Virus record (IMG/VR): IMGVR_UViG_3300006750_000020
Span: 1-40,494 of that record
Length of the DNA stretch: 40,494 nucleotides
Direction: 5' to 3' (one strand)
Origin: a virus
The notes under the pieces: generated by a model
Database searches by the model: none
What the model saw: the letters and a program-made list of their open reading frames with translations, nothing else
What the model was told of the DNA's origin: nothing
In this document: positions 1 through 6,702 of the stretch, one piece after another
How the letters are laid out: each line of letters starts with the position of its first letter
How positions within the stretch are numbered: the first letter of the stretch is position 1
Program-made: the position numbers and the translations under genes

Positions 1-238
1 ATAGCTATCAGCACGCGACGCCTTGAAACGTAGGCCGGCCGGGGATCCGGGCCGGGGGGCTATTTTCGCGCGACCGGGCGGCCTTAGCTACAATTGCAGG
101 GACTCAGAAGCGCGATTTCCGAATTCTGTGAAAATCCGGTCAATGGATCTGCGGAAATTTTCCCGCGAGCTGACCGCGTAAAGCACCAAGCACAAAGCTC
201 CAAATGCCAAAAAATATTTTCCGGCTAAAAATGCCGAC
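1..238. other. Left-edge non-coding region
   Basis: No convincing gene is seen. It begins with a very GC-rich stretch (about 32-60, many GGCC/CCGG) and becomes AT-richer towards the promoter at 239. An open frame runs to a stop at 179-181, but it has no good start or Shine-Dalgarno site, so I do not call it. It may belong to the same early regulatory block as the right edge if the genome is circularly permuted or terminally redundant. Confidence 0.5.
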
Positions 239-267
239 TTGACAACTGGATATCACTGTGATATACT
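239..267 (+). promoter_or_regulatory. Strong sigma70 promoter with embedded operator
   Basis: TTGACA at 239-244 and TATACT at 262-267 are separated by exactly 17 nt, a near-consensus bacterial promoter. The spacer holds the 13-bp palindrome TATCACTGTGATA (251-263), which overlaps the -10. The same core recurs at the promoters at 29254 and 38657, so this is probably a regulated early promoter rather than a chance match. It drives the 69-aa gene at 324. Confidence 0.85.
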
Positions 268-323
268 AGCCGTTCAGACGGGGATTTTCCCGGCTGCGTT
301 CTTTAAAAATCAGGAGAACCACA

Positions 324-533
324 ATGTCAGGTTCAGTACGTGAAGGCGGCTTTTACGCCGTGCAAAACAGTACCCTCGACGGTAAGCCGATCAAAGAGGG
401 GGTGGCGCAGGTTATGGAAGTTATCGATCCAAAACCGGATCCCCTTGGGCGAATTCACTGCGAAGTGCTGTTCCCCGGCCTCGGAGAAAGGCCTACCGAA
501 CGATGGGTGTACCCTAACGACAAAGTGAAGTGA
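324..533 (+). CDS. Small 69-aa protein, probably early expressed
   Basis: The function is not recognised. The product is short, with alternating hydrophobic residues (VAQVMEVIDP, IHCEVLFPG, RWVYPNDKV), so a small beta-barrel is possible. The start is secure: ATG 324 follows AGGAGAACCACA, the same ribosome-binding cassette used by the leftward small genes at 37.7-40 kb. It is transcribed from the promoter at 239 and followed at once by a terminator, so it is probably monocistronic. The shared promoter core and cassette tie it to the early small genes rather than to the structural genes downstream. A second frame open over the same span (340-528) is a shadow. Confidence 0.8.
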   Translation: MSGSVREGGFYAVQNSTLDGKPIKEGVAQVMEVIDPKPDPLGRIHCEVLFPGLGERPTERWVYPNDKVK

Positions 534-540
534 GGCAACA

Positions 541-570
541 GGCGCCCGGCGGTTTCGTCGGGCGCCTTTT
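541..570 (+). terminator. Rho-independent terminator after the 69-aa gene
   Basis: GGCGCCCG on the left pairs with CGGGCGCC on the right around a short loop and is followed by TTTT. It lies just after the stop at 533 and separates the short early unit from the structural genes that begin at 610. Confidence 0.8.
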
Positions 571-609
571 ACGTATAGACTCCGGGCTAGGCTTTAGAGG
601 TATAAATCA

Positions 610-1914
610 ATGTTCGGAATTCCTATAGTTGGCGGTGACGAAACCTATTTGCGACTTGACGCTAGTAACGGCCCGCTGGACGGGGACTTGTTAGCGCAAT
701 CGGTAAGTCCACGCGGATCGGACAGCTACAATCTCGGAACGTCGTTAAGCCGATGGTCAACAGCAAATATAAACACGATCACCTGCAACACTTTAGTTGA
801 TGGCACCGCATTAAATTTTCGCAATACCCAAGACGTTGAATCGGGCATCGTAATCGACGATGACGTAAGCGCCGGTACTCGGATGGAAAGTTGGAACCTC
901 CTCGGCGAGATAGGGCCGGCTTTTACCGGCGGAACGCAAACCATCGATTATTCGTCGGTCGGACAATACACCGCGCCTAACCTTAATATGGTCGGACTGT
1001 CGGGGGTAGGTAAGGGAGCGCCAACATTAAGCATCGTTAACTCTGGCAACGGGGCCATATTCGCACCCACTTATTACAGCCCATGGGCGAACACCGGAAC
1101 CACCGTCACCATGTCTAATAGTAATTGGGGCAGCCTGCTTTTAGGAGTTGCCGCCGACCGGTACGACGACTCCGAGTTGACTCTCTCATCTACTAACGGT
1201 TTTGCTGTTGGAGGAAATATCACTGGCGGGTTTGTCACGACGCCGGCAACGAGTGGCACGTCAAAGGTGGCTAATAACAACGCCGGTTTTTTAACCGGCG
1301 GATCCGTCACTTTTGGTTTCGCGAACGGCAGCACTATCGAAACGACAGCATCAGGCACGTTCTGCACAGGGTACGCGACGGCGAGCGCTTCGCTCCGCAC
1401 CACAGCACCCGGAGCGTTCACCACCGGGTATGCGAACGGCAGCGGGTCGGCGGTGCTGGCCTCCGGACAGGGGGCCATGGCAACCGGCGAGTGTAACGCC
1501 GGCGGCACCATCACCGCGTCCGGCGCCGGTAGTTTTGCTCACGGATCCGTAGGTGCCGCCAGCGCGTGCACTGCCAGCGCCGCCAACTCGGTGCAATGGG
1601 GGGTCGGGGTGAATGCCGAGGCGGACACCGTATCGGCCGGCACCATGATACGGATCAAGGGCACGGCCGGCGCTCCCGGCGTACCGCGCAATGGTGATGT
1701 GTATGTTACAGCCGGCGGGTTTGTTACAGCGCAATCGAACGCTAAGGCCGTGCAGTTGAACACCGGCGCGGCCGCGTGGACGGCCGGCACGTATGCCACT
1801 CGGCGCAGCTTCGCCGGTTTGTTGGCTGACGGCACCGCCGCAGCCGACGCCGAGATACTGGAACTACTCGAAACTCTGATTGACGAATTGCAGACAGCCA
1901 ACCATATAAACTAA
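610..1914 (+). CDS. Fibre/appendage protein with YadA-like repeats
   Basis: 434 aa, Gly/Ala/Ser/Thr-rich and low in charge. The middle (about residues 190-345) has loose repeats of roughly 20-24 residues of the form A-S/P-G-x-F-x-T-G-Y-A (for example SGTFCTGYA, PGAFTTGYA, GQGAMATGE, GAGSFAHGS), like the beta-roll heads of YadA-type trimeric adhesins. The C-terminus (LADGTAAADAEILELLETLIDELQ) looks helical and could trimerise. A trimeric virion fibre or host-recognition protein is the best inference. AGAGG precedes ATG 610 at good spacing. It lies upstream of small structural genes and lysis genes, far from the tail-fibre cluster at 22.4-27.1 kb. Confidence 0.65.
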   Translation: MFGIPIVGGDETYLRLDASNGPLDGDLLAQSVSPRGSDSYNLGTSLSRWSTANINTITCNTLVDGTALNFRNTQDVESGIVIDDDVSAGTRMESWNLLGEIGPAFTGGTQTIDYSSVGQYTAPNLNMVGLSGVGKGAPTLSIVNSGNGAIFAPTYYSPWANTGTTVTMSNSNWGSLLLGVAADRYDDSELTLSSTNGFAVGGNITGGFVTTPATSGTSKVANNNAGFLTGGSVTFGFANGSTIETTASGTFCTGYATASASLRTTAPGAFTTGYANGSGSAVLASGQGAMATGECNAGGTITASGAGSFAHGSVGAASACTASAANSVQWGVGVNAEADTVSAGTMIRIKGTAGAPGVPRNGDVYVTAGGFVTAQSNAKAVQLNTGAAAWTAGTYATRRSFAGLLADGTAAADAEILELLETLIDELQTANHIN

Positions 1915-1923
1915 GGTAGCAAT

Positions 1924-2268
1924 ATGAGTATTGAAATTAGCGACCCAAACCACACCGTCACCGTGCCAATACCGGGGGAAGCTCCGACTACGCACGTCCG
2001 TATCATCAGTTTTCAGATGGGCCGACCGCCGGCACCGGAGTTTGGTGAAATTACCGTGACCGTGGGTTACGTGTTTTGTGACGAGTCCGGCCCATCCCCG
2101 GTGATTGTGAAGCAGGAAGATATCACCGTAAGAGGCACCGAGGCGATAAACTTTTTATCGCAAGAGGTTAAAGATAATCTCTGTAAAGACATCGATCAGG
2201 CGGCACTCGACGGTTTGCGATCACTTGGTAAGTTGCCTGCGGGTAATGTCATCGAGGATGTAGAGTAG
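1924..2268 (+). CDS. Hypothetical small structural-cluster protein (114 aa)
   Basis: Not recognised. It follows the fibre gene by 9 nt with an AGGTAGC ribosome site. The N-terminal two thirds alternate in a beta-strand pattern (THVRIISFQMG, GEITVTVGYVF) and the C-terminus is helical (QEVKDNLCKDIDQAALDGLRSLGKL). Position suggests an accessory virion protein or chaperone for the fibre at 610, but the sequence gives no direct support. Confidence 0.7.
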   Translation: MSIEISDPNHTVTVPIPGEAPTTHVRIISFQMGRPPAPEFGEITVTVGYVFCDESGPSPVIVKQEDITVRGTEAINFLSQEVKDNLCKDIDQAALDGLRSLGKLPAGNVIEDVE

Positions 2269-2274
2269 TAAGTT

Positions 2275-2706
2275 ATGGCTAATGAACTGAATATCGCGAT
2301 CACGACGGACGGGCTATCGGATATGGTCGCGCGGATATTTGATGACGATTGGGTTCAGGTCGGCAGTGATATCGCCATGGTTGAGAGCGGCAGTACCGGG
2401 CGGTATACCGGGGACGTCCCGGTAGCTACGCTCGCTTCGCAGCAGTACAACGTCAGCTTTTACACCACAGGTGAAACTCCGGATCTGCTACGCGGTACCG
2501 GTACGCTGGTATGGGATTCAGCCGGCGATAAAGAGGTTAAGCCCGGTGAAATGCTCACCGAAGCGTGGAAAGATAGGGGCCTCGATCCTGACGCCATTAA
2601 AACAATCACCGAAGTTGCGGAAGGCAGCGACTATGACGAAGCGGTGGACGGCATTACAAAAGACGTTACTAAAGTAGGTGCCGTAACGACAATAGACCGC
2701 GCATGA
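2275..2706 (+). CDS. Putative beta-sandwich virion protein (143 aa)
   Basis: The first 90 residues read as alternating beta-strands with a G-x-Y-T-G-D-V-P turn and a YNVSFYTTGETP strand. This pattern is common in small Ig-like or jelly-roll domains attached to phage fibres. The last 50 residues are acidic and mixed helical. Its stop overlaps the next gene's start (ATGA at 2703-2706), so the two are translationally coupled. A role as fibre-associated or decoration protein is inferred from context only. Confidence 0.65.
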   Translation: MANELNIAITTDGLSDMVARIFDDDWVQVGSDIAMVESGSTGRYTGDVPVATLASQQYNVSFYTTGETPDLLRGTGTLVWDSAGDKEVKPGEMLTEAWKDRGLDPDAIKTITEVAEGSDYDEAVDGITKDVTKVGAVTTIDRA

Positions 2707-2948
2707 TCTTCGATCCCGTTTCGATTGCTACCGCCGGCTACGTTGGCCGGAGCGGCCTTATGCGGCCGCTGGCAATCGGTTCCGATGGATACATAAAATT
2801 CGACGCCGACACACGGCCCGGCGGGGGCGGCGCGGGCCACGGCGCGTATATACCGTTACCGGGGGTGGACAAATTAAGCATTTCAAGTGATGATGACGTA
2901 GACTTGGGCATCCTCGCTGTCGTGTTTATAGATCAACTGGACGACTGA
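2703..2948 (+). CDS. Hypothetical 81-aa protein
   Basis: Not recognised. Its ATG overlaps the stop of the preceding gene (ATGA) and its TGA is followed directly by the ATG of the next gene (TGAATG), so it sits in a tightly coupled run. It contains a GGGGAG linker near residue 40 and an acidic, hydrophobic C-terminus. The overlaps are the main evidence that it is expressed. Confidence 0.6.
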   Translation: MIFDPVSIATAGYVGRSGLMRPLAIGSDGYIKFDADTRPGGGGAGHGAYIPLPGVDKLSISSDDDVDLGILAVVFIDQLDD

Positions 2949-3365
2949 ATGGGCACGGTAAAGGCTAAAATACGTGATAATCCAATGGTTTATTTAATAA
3001 GTTCGGTGATTATAGCAACGGGGCTAGTCACCGGCACTGTCGCGGCTATCAATGAGATCGATCAGCTTATTCTCACGCACGCTGAACACGCGGCCGATAT
3101 GAAACCTATAAAAGCGGCGATGATCGCCAGCGAAAAGGCAATCAGCGAGCTGCAAACATGGAATAAGTGTGCGCGGCTAGAACAGCGCATGGATACGCTC
3201 GAAGATAGGCTATTTAACCAGATTCAAAGCGGCTCTAACAGTTCGTTACGCCATGACACCAAAATAGAGTTAAGCAAAGTAGAACGTCAGTTTAACGCGC
3301 ATAACTGCGCTCGGGTACTCGCATGGATTTTCACTCGTTCGGCGCCAAGTCTCGCGCGAAATTAG
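2949..3365 (+). CDS. Membrane-anchored coiled-coil protein of the lysis cassette
   Basis: 138 aa. Residues about 13-35 (MVYLISSVIIATGLVTGTVA) form one strong transmembrane segment. The remaining 100 residues are largely helical and charged (SEKAISELQ, ARLEQRMDTLEDRLF), consistent with a coiled coil. It directly precedes the endolysin, and the endolysin start lies inside its 3' end. The topology fits an inner-membrane spanin, a holin partner or an XhlA-like lysis accessory. The sequence does not decide between these, and no outer-membrane spanin lipoprotein was found. Confidence 0.6.
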   Translation: MGTVKAKIRDNPMVYLISSVIIATGLVTGTVAAINEIDQLILTHAEHAADMKPIKAAMIASEKAISELQTWNKCARLEQRMDTLEDRLFNQIQSGSNSSLRHDTKIELSKVERQFNAHNCARVLAWIFTRSAPSLARN

Positions 3366-3769
3366 ATAATTGCCACCCCGCCTTAACCGAAATAGCCGAA
3401 TTGGCGCTGCGGATATCGCCGTATGACTTCACCATCATTCACGGCTACCGCGACGAAGAACTGCAGAATGCGCTGTACAACTCCGGTGCCAGCACCAAGC
3501 AATATCCTGATTCTCGCCACAACAAAACCGACGATCCGACGTACCTGCATACCGAGTATTTCAGCGACGCTATCGACTTCGGCCCATGGATCGACGGCGA
3601 CGTGCCGTGGGATGACACGCACATATTCGCCTTGATTGCCGGCTGTTTCATCGCGGCTGCGGCGCACTACGGCCTTACTTTACGTTGGGGCGGTGATTGG
3701 GATAGCGACGGTTCAACCACCGATCAAAAGTTAATGGATTGGGGCCACGTGGAGCTTGTCCATGTTTAA
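3323..3769 (+). CDS. Endolysin, M15-family peptidase
   Basis: 148 aa, matching L-alanyl-D-glutamate/D,D-carboxypeptidase endolysins that cut peptidoglycan stem peptides using zinc. Likely zinc ligands are H66 (in SRHN), D85 (in SDAIDFGP) and H142 (in DWGHVEL); WGGDW at 122-126 is also typical. In most members the first ligand His is about 8-10 residues before the Asp. Here the gap is 19, filled by an acidic/aromatic insert (about 67-80). There is no signal peptide, so release depends on the holin downstream. It overlaps the gene before by 43 nt and the holin by 8 nt. Confidence 0.85.
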   Translation: MDFHSFGAKSRAKLDNCHPALTEIAELALRISPYDFTIIHGYRDEELQNALYNSGASTKQYPDSRHNKTDDPTYLHTEYFSDAIDFGPWIDGDVPWDDTHIFALIAGCFIAAAAHYGLTLRWGGDWDSDGSTTDQKLMDWGHVELVHV

Positions 3770-4277
3770 AATAGATAAACTGAAAAAACTCGTTAGCACG
3801 GTCGCGCCGCTGGCCGGCATGGCCCTCGGCGGCCCCCTCGGCGCGACGGCCGGCAAAATGATTCAGCAGGCGCTAGGCGTTGACAGTGACGACGAAGCGT
3901 TGAAGATGCTACAGACCGATCCTGACGCCTTGCTAAAACTGAAAATCGCCGAGGCGGACTTTGAGGCGCGTATGCGCGAGCTGGATATCACTGAGGCTGA
4001 GATCGAGGCCGGCGACCGTAACAGCGCTCGCGATATGATAAAGACAACCGGAATGGGTTTTCAGGCGCTCTTGACAGCCATCTTTTTAACCGGTTACATG
4101 ATTCTAATCGCGCTCTTTTTCACTGGCGATATAGATGTCACCGATGACTGGCAGAAAGGCCAGCTCGGCATACTGATCGGCGTGCTCACGGCGGCCGTGC
4201 CGCAGATGCTCAATTTCTGGTTTGGTTCCAGTCAGGGGTCGAAAAATAAAACACAGCTAATAGGTAAAAAGCCGTAA
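3762..4277 (+). CDS. Holin, GTA 3-TM type
   Basis: 171 aa. It has an N-terminal glycine-rich hydrophobic segment (about 15-40, TVAPLAGMALGGPLGATAG), a charged middle with helix-forming Leu/Glu/Asp, then two clear transmembrane segments (about 96-121 and 132-154). This order matches the GTA_holin_3TM family, which forms the membrane lesion that frees the endolysin. I start at ATG 3762, because GGAG at 3751-3754 is 7 nt upstream. An upstream TTG at 3756 is too close to that site. The start lies inside the endolysin stop region, so the two are coupled. Confidence 0.8.
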   Translation: MFKIDKLKKLVSTVAPLAGMALGGPLGATAGKMIQQALGVDSDDEALKMLQTDPDALLKLKIAEADFEARMRELDITEAEIEAGDRNSARDMIKTTGMGFQALLTAIFLTGYMILIALFFTGDIDVTDDWQKGQLGILIGVLTAAVPQMLNFWFGSSQGSKNKTQLIGKKP

Positions 4278-4280
4278 ACG

Positions 4281-4988
4281 ATGAAAAACCCCCAAAACAA
4301 GCGAGCGCAGGCGCGAATGGCGGCAAACCGGCCCGCCCCTGTTGAGCATGGCGACCCTTCGCCGGCGCCGCTAAGGGATACGCTGGTTCCGATGGCGAAT
4401 CCGAGCAAACCGAATCATAAAGGGAAGATTCGCGGGATACCGCCGCCGGGCACCTTTAAAAACGAAGCGAAGTTTTTAACGGAAGAAGGCACAAAGATAA
4501 CCCGGCGGCATAATAGTAAATACTCGCTGCCGATGGCCCGGCGTATCTGCGAGCAGATCATGGCGAAAAAGACCCTGACGGAAATTTGTCAGGATCCGCG
4601 TATGCCTAATCTGCAGACCGTCACGCGCTGGTTCTCGAACCCTAAAATGTACGAGTTCCGTGAAATGTACTACTTCGCGCGGCGGGTGCAGGCTGAAATG
4701 TTGATCGATGAGATCCTGACTATTTCCGATGACGTGGGCGGCGACTGGAAACGCACCTACGACAAAAAAGGACTGGCGAACGGTTGGATCCCTGACACCG
4801 AGGCGATACAACGTAGCCGGGTGCGGATCGATACCCGCAAGTGGTTCGCGGCTAAGATGGTGCCGCGAATCTACGGCGATCAGGTGCAGGTGGATCTCGA
4901 CGTGACCGGAGATCTGGCAGAAATGTTAAAAAACGCGTCTAATAACGATGATGGTTTACCCGACGCTATAGACGTGACGCCTAGCTAA
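4281..4988 (+). CDS. terS: Terminase small subunit
   Basis: 235 aa. After a basic, disordered N-terminus (about 1-75) comes a helix-turn-helix-like region (ICEQIMAKKTLTEICQDPRM, LQTVTRWFSNP). It is followed by a helical oligomerisation region and the characteristic ending RIDTRKWFAAKMVPRIYGDQ, as in Sf6/BPP-1-type small terminases. It recognises phage DNA and directs the large subunit to start packaging. It lies just upstream of the large subunit. An internal ATG at about codon 38 is a possible alternative start, since the Shine-Dalgarno before 4281 is weak. Confidence 0.85.
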   Translation: MKNPQNKRAQARMAANRPAPVEHGDPSPAPLRDTLVPMANPSKPNHKGKIRGIPPPGTFKNEAKFLTEEGTKITRRHNSKYSLPMARRICEQIMAKKTLTEICQDPRMPNLQTVTRWFSNPKMYEFREMYYFARRVQAEMLIDEILTISDDVGGDWKRTYDKKGLANGWIPDTEAIQRSRVRIDTRKWFAAKMVPRIYGDQVQVDLDVTGDLAEMLKNASNNDDGLPDAIDVTPS

Positions 4989-5101
4989 TGGCTCTCTATC
5001 GAGAGCCAAATAAGTTATTCGTGCGGGTTGCTGCGGCTACGTGCGCAGCATTCTATTGCGGCGCTGTTTGGTTTATGTTGTTTGAGTGGTTAATGAGATA
5101 A
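4988..5101 (+). CDS. 37-aa membrane peptide between terminase genes
   Basis: A short ORF whose ATG overlaps the TerS stop (TAATG at 4986-4990), so it is probably translated by reinitiation. The product has a basic N-terminus (MALYREPNKLFVRV) followed by about 20 hydrophobic residues (ATCAAFYCGAVWFMLFEWLM), i.e. one transmembrane helix. It fills the whole gap between TerS and TerL. Its function is unknown; a small lysis or membrane regulator is possible because the lysis cassette is adjacent. The 5' end of the ORF also forms a hairpin (GGCTCTC/GAGAGCC, 4990-5007), which could instead be the functional element. Confidence 0.5.
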   Translation: MALYREPNKLFVRVAAATCAAFYCGAVWFMLFEWLMR

Positions 5102-5114
5102 ATCGTATTTATAA

Positions 5115-6698
5115 ATGAATGACCCAATCGCAACTAATAACCTTTCCGACCCTTGGTGGCGGCTTAACAATCTTTATAAGATCAAAAATAAAGAGGGTAA
5201 GGTCGTCACGTTTAAATGGAATTGGGCGCAGGAAATTTTCTACAAGGATATGTGGTATCTCAATATTATATTGAAGGCCCGCCAGCTCGGTATTACCACG
5301 GCCATACAGATATTCATGCTCGACCGGACGCTGTTTAACGACAACACGAACTGTGGTATTGTTGCGCATAATAAGGAGGATGCCGAGGCGTTTTTCAGTG
5401 ACAAAATTAAGTTCGCTTATGACAATCTGCCAAACGATCTTCGCAAGGCCCGTAAAGCCACCAGCGACTCGAAACGCTCGCTTATATTCTCAAACGGTTC
5501 AAGCATACGAGTCGGCACGTCGCTCCGCTCAGGAACCTATCAGTACGTCCATATCTCAGAGTTCGGCAAGCTCTGCGCCAAGTTCCCCGAAAAAGCAAAA
5601 GAGGTTATCACCGGCACCCTGAACACGGTCGCGCCCGGTCAAATGGTATTCATTGAGTCTACGGCCGAGGGGCCGTTCGGTAACTTCTACGATATGTGTC
5701 AGGCGGCGCGCGCCATGCTATCGGCAGTGACCGCCGGCGACATATCATTAACGAAGATGGATTACCGGTTTTTCTTTTTCGCATGGTGGAAACATCCCGA
5801 TTACGTGTTGAATGAAAAAGTGGCGATTTCCGATGATATGGCGTCGTACTTCAAGGAACTGCGCGAAGAACACGACATAGATTTAACGCCGGCGCAAAAA
5901 GCATGGTACTGCAAAAAGAAAGAAGAACAGGGCGATAAAATGAAGCAGGAGTATCCTGCCACGCCCGATGAAGCGTTTGAATCGACAGGTGAATTGGTTA
6001 TATACGGTAAGCAATTACGGCAGGCCCGCGAAACCCGGCGGATAGGTAACTTTCCTATGGTGCGCGGCGTGCCGGTGAACACCTATTGGGATCTTGGCCG
6101 TAACGATATGAACTCGATCTGGTTCCACCAGCACCTTGAAGGTTTCCACCGGTTTAGCTACTACATGGAAGATCGGCTCGAAGATCTGACGTATTACGTC
6201 GATCAACTATTCGAGCTGAAACGCCTGCACGGCTGGATATACGGTAAACACTACCTGCCGCATGACGTGAAGGTGACGGATATATCGTCGCGTAATCAGG
6301 AATCACGTGAAGAAATATTACGTACCGCCGGCCTTACCCCAATAATTGTTGTGCCAAAGATCCCTCGGGTGAATGACGGTATCGAGCTGACCCGGCGGAT
6401 ATTCAGTCAGTGTCAGTTCGACGCGGAAGGGTGCGAGGTGGGCCTACGGGCGCTGCATAACTACCAATGGGCGTTCGATGATCTACACGGCATACCCCGC
6501 GACACGCCGGCTAAAACTTGGGGGCGCAATGGGGCCGATGCTTTCAGACAATTTTCACAAGGTTATCGCGGTAAGGGTGGCGGATTCAAGGCACAACAGG
6601 TACAGTTCGGTATAAACGGGGGTGGTGGACGGAAGTACGCTAGGGAAGGTAAACGTCAGGACACCCTCACTGACCCTGATACTAAGCACGTGGTGTAA
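5115..6698 (+). CDS. terL: Terminase large subunit
   Basis: 527 aa packaging motor. The ATPase half has a Walker A-like motif ARQLGIT (55-61), Walker B VHISEF with catalytic E149, and coupling motif STAEG (182-186). The nuclease half (RNase H fold) has TYWDLGRND (D326), a LPHD segment (381-384) and a C-terminal acidic residue in RNGADAFR. Length is typical. It docks on the portal encoded next and cuts concatemers. The ribosome site before ATG 5115 is weak; coupling from the small ORF upstream may help. The C-terminal 30 residues are Gly/Lys-rich and probably flexible. Confidence 0.92.
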   Translation: MNDPIATNNLSDPWWRLNNLYKIKNKEGKVVTFKWNWAQEIFYKDMWYLNIILKARQLGITTAIQIFMLDRTLFNDNTNCGIVAHNKEDAEAFFSDKIKFAYDNLPNDLRKARKATSDSKRSLIFSNGSSIRVGTSLRSGTYQYVHISEFGKLCAKFPEKAKEVITGTLNTVAPGQMVFIESTAEGPFGNFYDMCQAARAMLSAVTAGDISLTKMDYRFFFFAWWKHPDYVLNEKVAISDDMASYFKELREEHDIDLTPAQKAWYCKKKEEQGDKMKQEYPATPDEAFESTGELVIYGKQLRQARETRRIGNFPMVRGVPVNTYWDLGRNDMNSIWFHQHLEGFHRFSYYMEDRLEDLTYYVDQLFELKRLHGWIYGKHYLPHDVKVTDISSRNQESREEILRTAGLTPIIVVPKIPRVNDGIELTRRIFSQCQFDAEGCEVGLRALHNYQWAFDDLHGIPRDTPAKTWGRNGADAFRQFSQGYRGKGGGFKAQQVQFGINGGGGRKYAREGKRQDTLTDPDTKHVV

Positions 6699-6702
6699 TT
6701 AA

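Noticed and set aside
23-181. Open frame near the left edge
   Set aside because: Weak start, no ribosome site, low-complexity GC-rich product.
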